A program made the translations under genes and the position numbers. A stretch of 64,000 bases of DNA from Hyphomicrobiales bacterium. Lineage in GTDB: Bacteria > Pseudomonadota > Alphaproteobacteria > Rhizobiales > Rhizobiaceae. The notes under the pieces were generated by a model, which saw nothing but the letters and a program-made list of their open reading frames with translations, searched no databases and had not been told where the DNA came from. Location of the stretch: NCBI GenBank assembly GCA_900472485.1, contig UCII01000011.1, forward strand, positions 62,001-126,000, given 5' to 3'. Numbering within the stretch: the stretch's first letter is position 1; each line of letters opens with the position of its first letter. This document shows, piece by piece, positions 18,397 through 27,719 of the stretch.

Positions 18397-18411
18397 TGAG
18401 TAGTTAACTCA
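18397..18411. promoter_or_regulatory. Iron-responsive operator (TGA-N9-TCA), putative RirA site
   Basis: TGAGTAGTTAACTCA fits the rhizobial iron-responsive operator TGA-N9-TCA and is part of a six-base inverted repeat ATGAGT/ACTCAT. It is 53 bases before the receptor start. RirA is the usual repressor in this group when iron is plentiful. Confidence 0.6.
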
Positions 18412-18503
18412 TATTTATGGGTGCGGCTTGTCTGTCACGGGGGAAATTGAATGTTTTTGGGCAATTCTCCGCAAAACGTGCAATTGCTCGCGGACTGTGG
18501 TTT

Positions 18504-19388
18504 TCAGGCAAGCCTGCTGCGCTTCCAGCCGGCCGGCGCGGCGCCGACATTCTTGCGGAAGACACGGGTGAAATGCGCCTGATCGGCAAAGCCGGTTTCG
18601 ACGGCGACCGTCGTCAGCGGCATCTCGCTGTTCAGAAGAAGGTGCTTCGCCCGTTCGAGCCTGGCCTGCGTCTGCCATTGATGCGGCGGCAGACCTGTCG
18701 ACGCCTTGAAGGCGTGGCTGAAATGCGATTGCGAGAGGCCGGTCAATTCAGCCAGTTCTTCCAGCCGGATGGCGCGCGTGCAGTTCTCTTCGATATAATC
18801 GACCGCGCGCCGCAGCTGCCAGGTAGCAAGGCCGCTGCGTTTGCGTGGCTGGGTTCCGCGTACCTGCAGCACGTCGATCAAAAGCGAAAGCGTCAGGCCG
18901 TCACCATAGAGGTCATGCAAAGGCTCGGGGTTTTCACATTCGGCGGCAATAAGTTCGGCGAGTGCCATCACTCGCGGGTCGTTGAAATGCAGCTGCGGCC
19001 GGTCGAGCTGTGCCGGATCGATATTTTCCATCAGGCGCTGGCTGAGTATCTCCGCATCGAAATGAATATCGAGGTGGCGCACGAACTCGACGCCTGCCAT
19101 GTCGACCCAGAGCTCCATGCCGGCGGGGATATAGGAGATGCGACCGCTGTCGTAATCCTGCAGCTGGCCCTGCGCGCGAGGCGAGGGTCGGACATTGGTC
19201 TTGCCCGCGCCGCGCTGCTCCAGAAGAATGAACAGGCGCGGATCGCGTGCCACATAATATCCGCCGGCCTGTGCGGCACAATTGACGTTCCAGATATCGG
19301 CAACCATGCCGTTCCAATAGCGGCGATGCATGCCACCGATGACGGAAAAGCCTCCGATCTTGTTCTGCATTCTCGGCTGAAACGTCAT
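18504..19388 (-). CDS. AraC-family transcriptional regulator of the siderophore uptake genes
   Basis: 294 residues. The N-terminal 180 residues form an AraC effector region with no clear named domain. The C-terminal 100 residues are a double helix-turn-helix (LEELAELTGLSQSHFSHAF and VAVETGFADQAHFTRVFRK). Its position directly before a siderophore receptor on the same strand fits the class of AraC regulators that sense the intracellular siderophore and activate its receptor. That role is inferred from context. Confidence 0.8.
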   Translation of the reverse strand: MTFQPRMQNKIGGFSVIGGMHRRYWNGMVADIWNVNCAAQAGGYYVARDPRLFILLEQRGAGKTNVRPSPRAQGQLQDYDSGRISYIPAGMELWVDMAGVEFVRHLDIHFDAEILSQRLMENIDPAQLDRPQLHFNDPRVMALAELIAAECENPEPLHDLYGDGLTLSLLIDVLQVRGTQPRKRSGLATWQLRRAVDYIEENCTRAIRLEELAELTGLSQSHFSHAFKASTGLPPHQWQTQARLERAKHLLLNSEMPLTTVAVETGFADQAHFTRVFRKNVGAAPAGWKRSRLA

Positions 19389-19673
19389 TTGCTGCTTCCG
19401 GCGTCGCTCCCGCGCAATAATCCTTCAAATTAAACTCAAGTTATTATAGCAACGCTGCGAGGATGGCAATCGTGAGCTTTTGATGTGAGGCGGCGCCTGT
19501 GGGTCGTTTCGATCGAAGCCTGGAACAACGCGCCAAATTGACGATTGTATTTGCTGAACGGCAAGCCTCTCGCATCGTTTTGCGCTCGTCGGAACAACGC
19601 CCGCTTGAAATTTCGCTCGTCTTCCGCCACCTGTGCGGCGCGACTTTTTTTATTCCCAGGAGACTAGACGCTT

Positions 19674-21563
19674 ATGACGACCACCACCGCAGAAAATACC
19701 GCCGAGAGCCACGTCTTCGAGGCCGACGTTGCCCGCCTTCTGCATATGATGGTTCACTCGGTTTATTCGGACAAGGATGTCTTTCTGCGCGAGCTGATCT
19801 CGAACGCGGCCGATGCCTGCGAGAAGCTGCGCTACGAGGCGATCGCGCATCCCGGCCTGCTCGCCAACGATCCCGACAGCCGCATCCTGCTGACGCTCGA
19901 TGCCGATGGCAGCAAGCTCATCGTAGAAGATAATGGCATCGGCATGAGCCGCGACGAGATGATCGAGGCGCTTGGCACGATCGCCCGTTCTGGCACGCGT
20001 GCCTTCATGGAGCGCATCGAAGCCAACAAGCAGGGCGAGGGCGCGCAGCTCATCGGCCAGTTTGGCGTTGGCTTCTATTCCTGCTTCATGGTGGCCGACC
20101 GCGTCGATGTTATTTCACGCCGCGCGGGCGCCGAGGATGCCTGGCTCTGGTCTTCGGACGGCAAGGGCGGCTACAGCGTTGCACCCGTCGGCGTCAGCGA
20201 AGCGCCGGCGCGCGGTACGCGCATCACGCTGCATCTGATGGAAGATGCCAAGAACTATGCTTCGCGCTGGAGCGTCGAGCGCATCGTCAAGGAACAATCC
20301 GGCCATGTGCCGGTGCCGATCAAGGTCGCCGAAAAGCCCGGCGAGGAGGCAACGCAGCTCACCGACGGCACCGCGCTCTGGACGAAGTCGAAGAACGACA
20401 TCTCGGCCGAGGAATATACCGATTTCTATCGCGGCGTTTCCGGCCAGTATGACGAGCCGGCGCTGACGGTGCATTTCCGCGCCGAGGGCCGCCATGAATA
20501 TTCGGCGCTCGCCTTCGTGCCCGGCTCGCAGCCTTTCGATCTCTTCGATCCGGATCGCAAGGGCCGCATGAAGCTCTATGTGAAGCGCGTCTTCATTACC
20601 GACGAGGCGGAATTGCTGCCGCGTTATCTCCGCTTCGTGCGCGGTCTGGTCGATACGTCCGACCTGCCGCTCAACGTCTCGCGCGAGATGATCCAGGAAA
20701 GCCCGATCCTGACGGCGATCCGCAAAGGTGTGACCAACCGCATCATCACGGCGATCGAGAAGCAGGCAGAGAGCGACCATGACGCCTTCCTGAAGATCTG
20801 GGAGAATTTCGGCAGCCTCATCAAGGAAGGCCTCTACGAGGACTTCGAGCGCCGCTCACAGCTTCTGGCGTTGTCACGCTTCCGCACGACTACCTCGGGA
20901 GATGGCTATCGCTCGCTTGCCGATTACGTCAGGGATGCGAAGGAAGGTCAGCAGTCGATCTATTATCTGGTCGGCGGCAGCCTGGAGCAGCTGAAGGCGT
21001 CGCCGCAGCTTGAAGGTTTCCGTGCCCGGGGCATAGAAGTTCTGTTGTTGACCGATTCCGTCGACAGCTTCTGGGTGACCAATGCACCGGAATTCGAAGG
21101 CAAGAGCTTCAAGTCGATCACGCAAGGCTCCGCGGATCTCGCCCAGTTCAAGAAGCAGGATGAGGATAAGCCTGAAAGCGAAAGCGCACCCGCTGAAGTC
21201 CAAGCCTTCCTCGACTACGCCAAGCAGAAGCTTGCCGATGAGGTTTCAGACGTACGCGCTTCGGATCGCCTCGTCGAAAGCGCCGTCTGTCTCGTTGCCG
21301 CCGAGCAGGGCTATGACCGCCAGCTCGAAAAGATCCTGCAGGGGGCGGGCCGTCTGCAGTCCGGTGCCAAGCCGATCCTCGAAATCAACATGGATCATCC
21401 GGTCGTCAAGGCGATTGCCGCCAAGGCGGATGCGCCGTCCTTGCGCGACGATGCCGCTTTCCTGCTGCTCGACCAGGCCCGCGTTCTCGATGGCGACAAG
21501 CCGGCCGATCCGCGCGCCTTTGCCGAACGTCTGGCGCGTTTGATGGAGAAGGCGCTGCAATAA
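19674..21563 (+). CDS. htpG: Molecular chaperone HtpG (bacterial Hsp90)
   Basis: 629 residues, normal length. GHKL ATPase motifs are visible: LISNAADACEKLR, VEDNGIGMSRDEM and IGQFGVGFYSCFMVADRV. The middle domain follows (FVRGLVDTSDLPLNVSREMIQ) and then the C-terminal dimerisation domain. It starts at an ATG at 19674, with CAGGAG about 11 bases upstream. CTTGAAA at 19604 hints at a heat-shock sigma factor -35 element, but the -10 is unconvincing. Confidence 0.96.
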   Translation: MTTTTAENTAESHVFEADVARLLHMMVHSVYSDKDVFLRELISNAADACEKLRYEAIAHPGLLANDPDSRILLTLDADGSKLIVEDNGIGMSRDEMIEALGTIARSGTRAFMERIEANKQGEGAQLIGQFGVGFYSCFMVADRVDVISRRAGAEDAWLWSSDGKGGYSVAPVGVSEAPARGTRITLHLMEDAKNYASRWSVERIVKEQSGHVPVPIKVAEKPGEEATQLTDGTALWTKSKNDISAEEYTDFYRGVSGQYDEPALTVHFRAEGRHEYSALAFVPGSQPFDLFDPDRKGRMKLYVKRVFITDEAELLPRYLRFVRGLVDTSDLPLNVSREMIQESPILTAIRKGVTNRIITAIEKQAESDHDAFLKIWENFGSLIKEGLYEDFERRSQLLALSRFRTTTSGDGYRSLADYVRDAKEGQQSIYYLVGGSLEQLKASPQLEGFRARGIEVLLLTDSVDSFWVTNAPEFEGKSFKSITQGSADLAQFKKQDEDKPESESAPAEVQAFLDYAKQKLADEVSDVRASDRLVESAVCLVAAEQGYDRQLEKILQGAGRLQSGAKPILEINMDHPVVKAIAAKADAPSLRDDAAFLLLDQARVLDGDKPADPRAFAERLARLMEKALQ

Positions 21564-21574
21564 ACCCAATGAAA

Positions 21575-21603
21575 ATCGGCGCGGCTCGCAGGGCCGCGCC
21601 GAT
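21575..21603 (+). terminator. Strong hairpin after htpG
   Basis: ATCGGCGCGGC and GCCGCGCCGAT form a perfect 11-pair stem with a 7-base loop, 11 bases after the htpG stop. No T run follows on the plus strand, but the stem is the strongest in the area. Confidence 0.7.
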
Positions 21604-21828
21604 CTGCCACAACAAAGATTGTCGGCATCTCGAAAAACTTGTCTTTAATTATCATCTTTTCGTTGCGTGAAGAGAATTCCTCTTCTATAGAGGACGCAGA
21701 TTGGTCGGGCATCGCTCGGCCACGTAAGCGTTAACGTCACTCAACGCGTATGATCGAACGGCTCTGCGGCTTCGGTCTGCGCGACTGTGTCCTGCGGATC
21801 GAGATCGAAGCGCCTCGAAAGGACACTA

Positions 21829-22602
21829 ATGGATACCCCCCAGACTTCCACCCCGGCCATCTCCGCTCCGAAGATCGAGCGCGTGCGCCATGAACTGAAG
21901 CGGCGCTCCCTGACGGTAACGGCCATCGACAGGATCACCCCCGGCATGCTGCGCATCCGGCTGGCCGGCGAAGATCTCGCCGATTTCGTCAGCCTGGCGC
22001 CCGACGACCACATCAAGGTTATGGTGCCAAGCGCCGGCGAGGAAATGGTGCGGCGCGACTATACACCTCGCCAATACGACGCCGAGGCGCGAACGCTCGT
22101 CATAGATTTTGCCGTCCACGAGGCAGGACCGGCCACGCAATGGGCGCTCGACGCTTCGGTCGGCGACAGGCTGGAGATCGGCGGCCCTCGCGGCTCGGCC
22201 GTTGTATCCGCGGATATCGAGAACTGGCTGTTGATCGGCGACGAGACAGCGCTGCCGGCCATCGGCCGCCGCATTGAGGAGGCTGGTGCAGGGGCGCGCA
22301 TAACGGCGATTGCCGCGGTTGCCGATGCACGAGAACATCAGGCATTTCAAACCGATGCGCAGCTGGATATGCGCTGGGCATATCGGCCACTCTCGGAGGC
22401 AACAGATCCGTCCTCGCTTCTGAAGATACTTCAGTCGATCGATGTGGCTTCCGGCACGTTCGTCTGGATTGCCGCTGAGGCTTCCGTCACGCGCGCCTTG
22501 CGCTCCTACCTCGTCGAAGAACGCGGCTACCCGCTGAGCTGGATCAAGGCATCCGGCTATTGGGTCAAGGGCAAGGCGGATACGACGGAGAAATTCGATT
22601 GA
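21829..22602 (+). CDS. Siderophore-interacting protein (SIP family flavoreductase)
   Basis: 257 residues from MDTPQTSTPAISAPKIERVR. FAD-binding motif RRDYTPRQYD, NAD(P) region WLLIGDETALPAIGRRIEEA and the SIP C-terminus with IKASGYWVKG are visible. Unlike the SIP at 12027-13082 it lacks the DUF2218 extension. Probably a ferric-siderophore reductase acting in the cytoplasm. The ATG at 21829 has AAAGGA upstream and is preferred over an upstream start in noncoding-like sequence. It stands alone between two hairpins. Confidence 0.85.
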   Translation: MDTPQTSTPAISAPKIERVRHELKRRSLTVTAIDRITPGMLRIRLAGEDLADFVSLAPDDHIKVMVPSAGEEMVRRDYTPRQYDAEARTLVIDFAVHEAGPATQWALDASVGDRLEIGGPRGSAVVSADIENWLLIGDETALPAIGRRIEEAGAGARITAIAAVADAREHQAFQTDAQLDMRWAYRPLSEATDPSSLLKILQSIDVASGTFVWIAAEASVTRALRSYLVEERGYPLSWIKASGYWVKGKADTTEKFD

Positions 22603-22936
22603 ACGCGGGAGGCAGGCGGCAAGACGCCGCCTGCTCATCCTAATATGATGGGTCAGGCATCTTGCCGGAACAGGCTGCCGCCCCATTTCATGGCACAATT
22701 GTCCCGCAAGTGGACAAGGCGTTCCGCGATAAGGTTAGGTTCACCGAAACTCCGTTCTGGATAGATTTCGACTTCCTAAATTGCATGGGATCGCCGAAGG
22801 TTAGGCGTAAAGCGGGAATGATGGCGAAGGCCATAGCCGATCGCTTTGCAGGTCCATCGCACCGAGCGGGAGGCGGTGTTTTGGGCGTCATGTAAATCCT
22901 GCCGTACGCGACGGCAATGTTGAGGATCGACGCAAG
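22603..22936. other. Intergenic region before the type I secretion genes
   Basis: 334 bases with no convincing gene. It opens with the hairpin at 22612-22634. A 77-codon plus frame at 22662-22895 has no ribosome site, no recognisable motif and a noncoding-like composition. The promoter of the secretion operon presumably lies here. Confidence 0.5.
22612..22634 (+). terminator. Hairpin after the second siderophore-interacting protein gene
   Basis: GCAGGCGGC and GCCGCCTGC pair perfectly over nine bases around the loop AAGAC, nine bases after the stop codon. No T tract follows. Confidence 0.6.
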
Positions 22937-24676
22937 GTGCTTGCCGTCCCGAAAGACCCGCCGCAAACATTCGTTGCGCTGATGCTGTCGGCGCTTCGCA
23001 AGGCTTTCATCGGCATCGCCCTGGCGAGCGCCGCCATCAACGTGCTGGCGCTGACCGGCTCCTTCTTCATGCTGCAGGTCTATGATCGGGTCATTCCGAG
23101 CCATAGCCTGCCGACGCTGTCCGGTCTCGTCATCATCGTCGTGACCCTCTATCTGTTTCAGGGCGTCATCGAATTCCTGCGCTCCATGCTGCTTGTGCGC
23201 ATCGGCATGTCGCTCGACGAGCGTCTAAACAGGAAGGTCTTTGGCGCGCTTCTGTTCCTGCCGAGCAAAAAACAGACGTCGGACGATGGGTTGCAATCGG
23301 TGCGTGATCTCGAGCAGATCCGCTCCTTCCTCTCTGGCAGCGGCTCGACCGCGCTATTCGACCTGCCTTGGGTGCCGTTCTATCTGCTTCTTTGTTTTCT
23401 GTTCCACTTCTGGATCGGCTTCACTGCTTTGTGCGGCGCCTTGCTGCTCGTCGTCATTACCGTGGCTGCCGAAATACTGTCGCGCAGACCGGCCCTGGAG
23501 GCGGCCAAGTCTTCGGCGGCGCGTCTCGGCTTCGCCCAGGCGGCGCGGCGGAATTGGGAAGTCGCAATTGCCATGGGATTTTCCGGCCGCCTAACCGAGA
23601 AGTGGGCCGCGATGAATGAGGGTTATCTCAAGCATCAGGCGATAGCGAGCACCCGTGTCGGAGCGCTGACCATTGCCGCGAAGATCGCGCGCATGATGCT
23701 GCAGTCCGGCGTTCTCGCCGTCGGCGCGATCCTCGTCATTCGTCAGGAAGCGACGGGAGGCATTATCATCGCCAGCTCGATCCTGCTGACGCGAGCGCTG
23801 GCGCCCGTCGAACTCGCAATTGCCCAGTGGAAGGGCTTTGTTGCCGCTCGCCAGGGCTGGACGCGGCTTGCCAAACTTCTTGATGCCGCGCCGCCTGAGC
23901 CACAGGCATTCGCCTTGCCATCGCCATCGCGGGAGCTCAGCGTCGAGAATATCAGCGTTACCTCTCCGGGTGGCCGCGACCTTATCCTGCGCAACATTTC
24001 GTTCAAGATAGCAGCCGGGACGGTGCTCGGTACCATCGGCCCGAGCGCATCGGGCAAGTCTTCGCTGGCCCGCGCGATTTGCGGCCTTTGGCCGGTCGCC
24101 ATCGGTACGGTGAGGCTGGATCGTGCCGCGCTGTCGCAATGGGATAGCGACGAGCTTGGGCAGCATATCGGCTATCTGCCGCAGGATGTGGATCTCTTCG
24201 ATGGCTCGATCGCCGAGAACATTTCACGTTTCGCCGAAGGCATGCGAACCGAGCCGATCATCGCCGCGGCGAAGGCGGCAGGTGTCTACGACATGATCGT
24301 CAAGCTTCCGGATGGCTTCGATACGAAGATCGGTGAAGGCGGATCGCGCCTTTCGGCCGGGCAAAGGCAGCGTATCGCTCTGGCAAGGGCGCTTTACGGC
24401 GATCCGTTTCTGGTGGTTCTCGACGAACCGAATTCCAATCTGGATGCTGAAGGCGAGGCGGCACTGACGGCGGCGCTTGCAGGCGTGAAGGAGAGAGGCG
24501 GCATTGCGATCGTCATCGCCCATCGGCCGAGCGCTCTTGCCGCCGCCGATACGGTCATGATCGTTGCCGGCGGCCAGGTCCAGGCATTCGGGCCGAAGAA
24601 GGACATCCTCGGTCCGTCGCCCAAGCAGCTCGGAACGGCTCATCTGGCCATTGCCGGCGGGGAGACGCACGGATGA
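22937..24676 (+). CDS. prsD: Type I secretion ABC transporter (PrsD/PrtD family)
   Basis: 579 residues from a GTG at 22937, with GAGGA upstream. The N-terminal half is a membrane domain with about six hydrophobic spans (ALTGSFFMLQVYDRVIPS is a family hallmark). The ATPase follows: Walker A GPSASGKSSLARA near residue 366, signature LSAGQRQRIALARAL and Walker B LVVLDEPNSNLD. Exports proteins without a cleaved signal directly to the outside. In rhizobia PrsDE secretes glycanases with RTX repeats, and such a glycanase gene is located next to this pair. Confidence 0.88.
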   Translation: MLAVPKDPPQTFVALMLSALRKAFIGIALASAAINVLALTGSFFMLQVYDRVIPSHSLPTLSGLVIIVVTLYLFQGVIEFLRSMLLVRIGMSLDERLNRKVFGALLFLPSKKQTSDDGLQSVRDLEQIRSFLSGSGSTALFDLPWVPFYLLLCFLFHFWIGFTALCGALLLVVITVAAEILSRRPALEAAKSSAARLGFAQAARRNWEVAIAMGFSGRLTEKWAAMNEGYLKHQAIASTRVGALTIAAKIARMMLQSGVLAVGAILVIRQEATGGIIIASSILLTRALAPVELAIAQWKGFVAARQGWTRLAKLLDAAPPEPQAFALPSPSRELSVENISVTSPGGRDLILRNISFKIAAGTVLGTIGPSASGKSSLARAICGLWPVAIGTVRLDRAALSQWDSDELGQHIGYLPQDVDLFDGSIAENISRFAEGMRTEPIIAAAKAAGVYDMIVKLPDGFDTKIGEGGSRLSAGQRQRIALARALYGDPFLVVLDEPNSNLDAEGEAALTAALAGVKERGGIAIVIAHRPSALAAADTVMIVAGGQVQAFGPKKDILGPSPKQLGTAHLAIAGGETHG

Positions 24677-25983
24677 TCGACAAGGCCGCGCCATCGACCG
24701 AACGGACGATCCGCCGCTTGTCGCTGCTGGTGATAGTTGCCATTCTACTGTTATTCGGCGTCATGGGCGGCCTTGCCGCCGCAACGAAGATCGCCGGTGC
24801 GGTCGTCGCCTCCGGCGCGCTTGTCGTCGACAGTTATGTAAAGCCGGTAAAGCACCTGAAGGGCGGCATTGTCCGTGCCATCCTTGTGAAGAATGGCGAT
24901 CATGTCGCTGCTGGCCAGGTGCTCGTCCGGCTCGACGACACCCAGACGAGAGCCAACCTCTCGATCATCCGCAAGCGGCTGAACGAGCTTTCCGCCCGCA
25001 CGGCACGTCTGGCCGCCGAGCGCGATGGCGAGCAAGAGATCGCCTTTCCGGCCGATCTCCTCTCGTCCGCCGGAAACGCGGATGTCGCTGCCATTCTAGC
25101 CGGCGAGCGTCGGCTCTTTTTCGATCGACAGGCATCGCGCGACGGGCAGAAATCACAGCTGCACGAGCGCATTCAACAACTCAATCGGGAGATCGAGGGA
25201 CTTGTTGCGCAGGAAGAGGGCAAGCGGCGGGAAATCGCGCTCATCGCCAAGGAGCTCGGAAGCCTCGAAGGCCTGCTCAATCAGGGCATCATTTCGGCGA
25301 CGAAGGTCTACTCGCTGCAGCGGGAAAGCGCTTCGCTGAACGGCGATCTCGGAAACCTCGTGTCGTCCATCGCCCAGACCCGCGGCAAGATTGCGGAGAC
25401 CGAGCTGCAGATCCTGCAGATCGATGCCGATCGCAGTTCGGAAGTGTCCGAGCAATTGCGCCAGGCGGAAAGCGATAGCGGTCAGTTTTCCGAGCGTCTG
25501 ATCGCGGCAGAAGATGATCTGAAGCGGATCGACATCAAGGCACCGCAGGCTGGCATCGTCGACCAGCTAAGCATCCATGCCGAGGGAGCGGTGATCTCGC
25601 CGGCAGAAGCGATCCTGCAGATCGTTCCGGATAAGGACGCGTTGGTCGCAGAGCTGAAACTTGCTCCGCAGGATATCGACCAGATTACCGCGGGGCAGGC
25701 GGTTTCTCTGCGTTTTCCTGCCTTCAATCAGCGGATCACCCCGGAATTGAACGGGCATGTCGATACGATCTCGGCGGATCTGACGACGGATCAGCGTTCG
25801 GGGCAAAGCTACTATGTCGTACGGGTCAAGGTGGCAAAGCCTGAATGGGAAAGGCTCGGAGCCCTGACGCCATTGCCCGGCATGCCGGTGGAGGCCTTTC
25901 TGCAGACGGGCGAGAGAAGCGTTCTTGCCTATCTGACAAAGCCGATGACCGATCAGATCAGGCGGGCATTCAGGGAGGATTAG
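24673..25983 (+). CDS. prsE: Type I secretion membrane fusion protein (PrsE/HlyD family)
   Basis: 436 residues. One N-terminal membrane helix (LSLLVIVAILLLFGVMGGLAA), a lipoyl/barrel-sandwich half (HLKGGIVRAILVKNGDHVAAGQ), a long coiled coil at about residues 95-285, and a C-terminal beta domain. It bridges PrsD to an outer-membrane TolC. It overlaps prsD by four bases (ATGA). No TolC gene is in the window; TolC is usually encoded elsewhere. Confidence 0.9.
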   Translation: MIDKAAPSTERTIRRLSLLVIVAILLLFGVMGGLAAATKIAGAVVASGALVVDSYVKPVKHLKGGIVRAILVKNGDHVAAGQVLVRLDDTQTRANLSIIRKRLNELSARTARLAAERDGEQEIAFPADLLSSAGNADVAAILAGERRLFFDRQASRDGQKSQLHERIQQLNREIEGLVAQEEGKRREIALIAKELGSLEGLLNQGIISATKVYSLQRESASLNGDLGNLVSSIAQTRGKIAETELQILQIDADRSSEVSEQLRQAESDSGQFSERLIAAEDDLKRIDIKAPQAGIVDQLSIHAEGAVISPAEAILQIVPDKDALVAELKLAPQDIDQITAGQAVSLRFPAFNQRITPELNGHVDTISADLTTDQRSGQSYYVVRVKVAKPEWERLGALTPLPGMPVEAFLQTGERSVLAYLTKPMTDQIRRAFRED

Positions 25984-26014
25984 GGTGGTCTCGACTGAGC
26001 TGCGGTATTTCCCC

Positions 26015-26046
26015 GGTGGCCGCCCGATTTGCGTCGAACGGCCGCC
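26015..26046. terminator. Hairpin between convergent secretion and glycanase genes
   Basis: GGTGGCCG and CGGCCGCC pair over eight positions, including one G-U, around a 16-base loop. It lies in the 89-base gap between the ends of prsE and the glycanase gene, so it may serve both. Confidence 0.4.
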
Positions 26047-26072
26047 CTGGAAAATATCGAGTTTTGGGCCGG

Positions 26073-27509
26073 TCAGATATGCCAATCCGTCGTATGCGCG
26101 GATTGGGATGAGGCGGCAAGCTGGGTGGCATGATCGTCGAGGGAATAGGCCTTGATGTAGTCGATCTTCATCTCGGACCCGTTCGGGAGGCCATCCGAAG
26201 GCGTGCCCGCCACACCGCCGACGGCGAGGTCGACCAACATGTACATCGGGCCGTGCATATCGGCCGGCGTATCAGCATGGGCAACGGCAACGTCATCGAA
26301 ATACCAGACGATCTGATCCTTGTCCCAGAGCACGCCGTAATTGTGAAAGCCATCGGTGCTCGGCACTTCCACCGGAATAGACGTCTTCGTGTGCTCGCCG
26401 GTGGCATTCGAATGTACCGTTACATTGACGGTGGTCGGATTCTGCCCGCGCATTTCCACCACGTCGAGTTCCGGCGGCCAGGAGCCATCCTCCGGCAGCA
26501 GCCAGAAGGCAGGCCAGACGCCCTGATTATGCGGCATCTCCGCCCGCATTTCGAAATAGCCGTATGTCTGCGAGAAGGTGGAGTGAGTAGTCAAAATGCC
26601 TGACGTATAATCGTGGTTCTCGACGATCGATTTCAAGGCATCCGGCGTCTGCTTCGCCGTGATCGTCAGAACGCCGTCGGAGACGGAAAAGGGGTTTGCA
26701 GATGCGGTCGGGGCATAAGAAGGATTGATGTACCATTGCAGCTCGTCATTCAGGCTGCTGCCTTTGTCCGGCGCCCAGGAATATTTCGCATCCCAGGTGC
26801 CCTGCGTTCCCTCGTGCAGCGAGAGCGTGTTGAAATCATCCGAAAAGGTCTGCGTCAGCGACGATCTGTCGAGCCCGAGCTGAAACTGGTCTTCATGCAG
26901 GTCGGAGATGGTCTTGTTGGCGAAGACCAGGCTTTCGCCATTGCCGAGATCGAGCCGGACATTGGCGCCTTCCTGCGTGGAATGGCTGACAACCTGATCG
27001 AACGATGTCAGGCCATATTGATTGAGCCTGACTTTGTCGTCATCGCTGAAATCAGTGATGAGGTCACTGCCGTTGCCCTTGCTGACGATGAAGGTGTCGG
27101 CCCCGCCGCCGCCTGTCAGCACGTCGTTGCCGGCACCGCCATCGATGGTCTGGCTGCCGCTGCCGCCGGTGATGATGTTGTCGGCGTCATTGCCATAGGC
27201 ATGACGGTTGTTGCCGGTGACGGTGAGATTTTCGAAATTTTCCGGCAGCGTATAATCCATCCAGGTATTGATGGTATCGACGCCGGCATTGGGCGCCTCA
27301 TAGGCGTGATTGATGCTGGAATAGAGATAGTAGATATCGTCGCCGGTGCCGCCCATCATCGTCACATTGACGGAGGCGTCACCCCACATGGAGTCATTGC
27401 CGGCGGTGCCGTTAAGCACCGGGCCGGAGCCGGTGGCGGAAAAGAAGCCTGTCGACGTGTCGCTATAGTAAAGTGGCTGTCCAAGGGCATTCAAAACTGA
27501 ATTGGGCAT
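26073..27509 (-). CDS. Secreted GH16 beta-glycanase with RTX-like repeats (ExsH-like)
   Basis: 478 residues. There is no Sec signal peptide. The N-terminal part has RTX-type Gly/Asp nonapeptides (GGSGSQTIDGGAGNDVLTG and GTAGNDSMWGD) that bind calcium. The C-terminal part is a GH16 domain with the catalytic motif ELDVVEMRG near residue 345, in which the two Glu flank the Asp. The closest known analogues are ExsH and PlyA, which cut bacterial exopolysaccharide (succinoglycan-like) and leave through PrsDE. GAGGA precedes the ATG. It is convergent with prsDE, so it is co-located but not co-transcribed. Confidence 0.88.
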   Translation of the reverse strand: MPNSVLNALGQPLYYSDTSTGFFSATGSGPVLNGTAGNDSMWGDASVNVTMMGGTGDDIYYLYSSINHAYEAPNAGVDTINTWMDYTLPENFENLTVTGNNRHAYGNDADNIITGGSGSQTIDGGAGNDVLTGGGGADTFIVSKGNGSDLITDFSDDDKVRLNQYGLTSFDQVVSHSTQEGANVRLDLGNGESLVFANKTISDLHEDQFQLGLDRSSLTQTFSDDFNTLSLHEGTQGTWDAKYSWAPDKGSSLNDELQWYINPSYAPTASANPFSVSDGVLTITAKQTPDALKSIVENHDYTSGILTTHSTFSQTYGYFEMRAEMPHNQGVWPAFWLLPEDGSWPPELDVVEMRGQNPTTVNVTVHSNATGEHTKTSIPVEVPSTDGFHNYGVLWDKDQIVWYFDDVAVAHADTPADMHGPMYMLVDLAVGGVAGTPSDGLPNGSEMKIDYIKAYSLDDHATQLAASSQSAHTTDWHI

Positions 27510-27684
27510 GAGAATCCTCTTCCTTCGTGCCGGACGACCTCCTCCACCGAGCTAATATTTCTCCCCGCTCATATGCATCAAATAGCGTGCATTGTTTTTC
27601 TGCCCACCCCCGCGGCCAAGTTTTTTCGCCAAGCTGTCCAAAAGCGTTGATTGAGGCATTCACGCACATGGGGCTGAGGCAGGA

Positions 27685-27705
27685 GACGCGGTTGCTCACC
27701 GCGTC
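27685..27705. terminator. Hairpin next to the gene remnant
   Basis: GACGCGGT and ACCGCGTC pair perfectly over eight bases with loop TGCTC. It lies just downstream (minus strand) of the remnant's stop codon and may be its old terminator. Confidence 0.4.
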
Positions 27706-27719
27706 CCCAAATTCAGATT

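Noticed and set aside
19604..19635. Possible heat-shock (RpoH) promoter before htpG
   Set aside because: CTTGAAA fits a -35, but no -10 of the right sequence is found at the right distance.
22689..22704. TGGCAC as a second sigma-54 promoter
   Set aside because: The -12 TTGC element is missing at the required spacing.
22662..22895. 77-codon plus-strand open frame before the type I secretion genes
   Set aside because: No ribosome site and no recognisable sequence; treated as intergenic.
26613..27500. 295-codon plus-strand open frame opposite the glycanase
   Set aside because: It is antisense to the RTX and GH16 domains, which are unmistakable on the minus strand.
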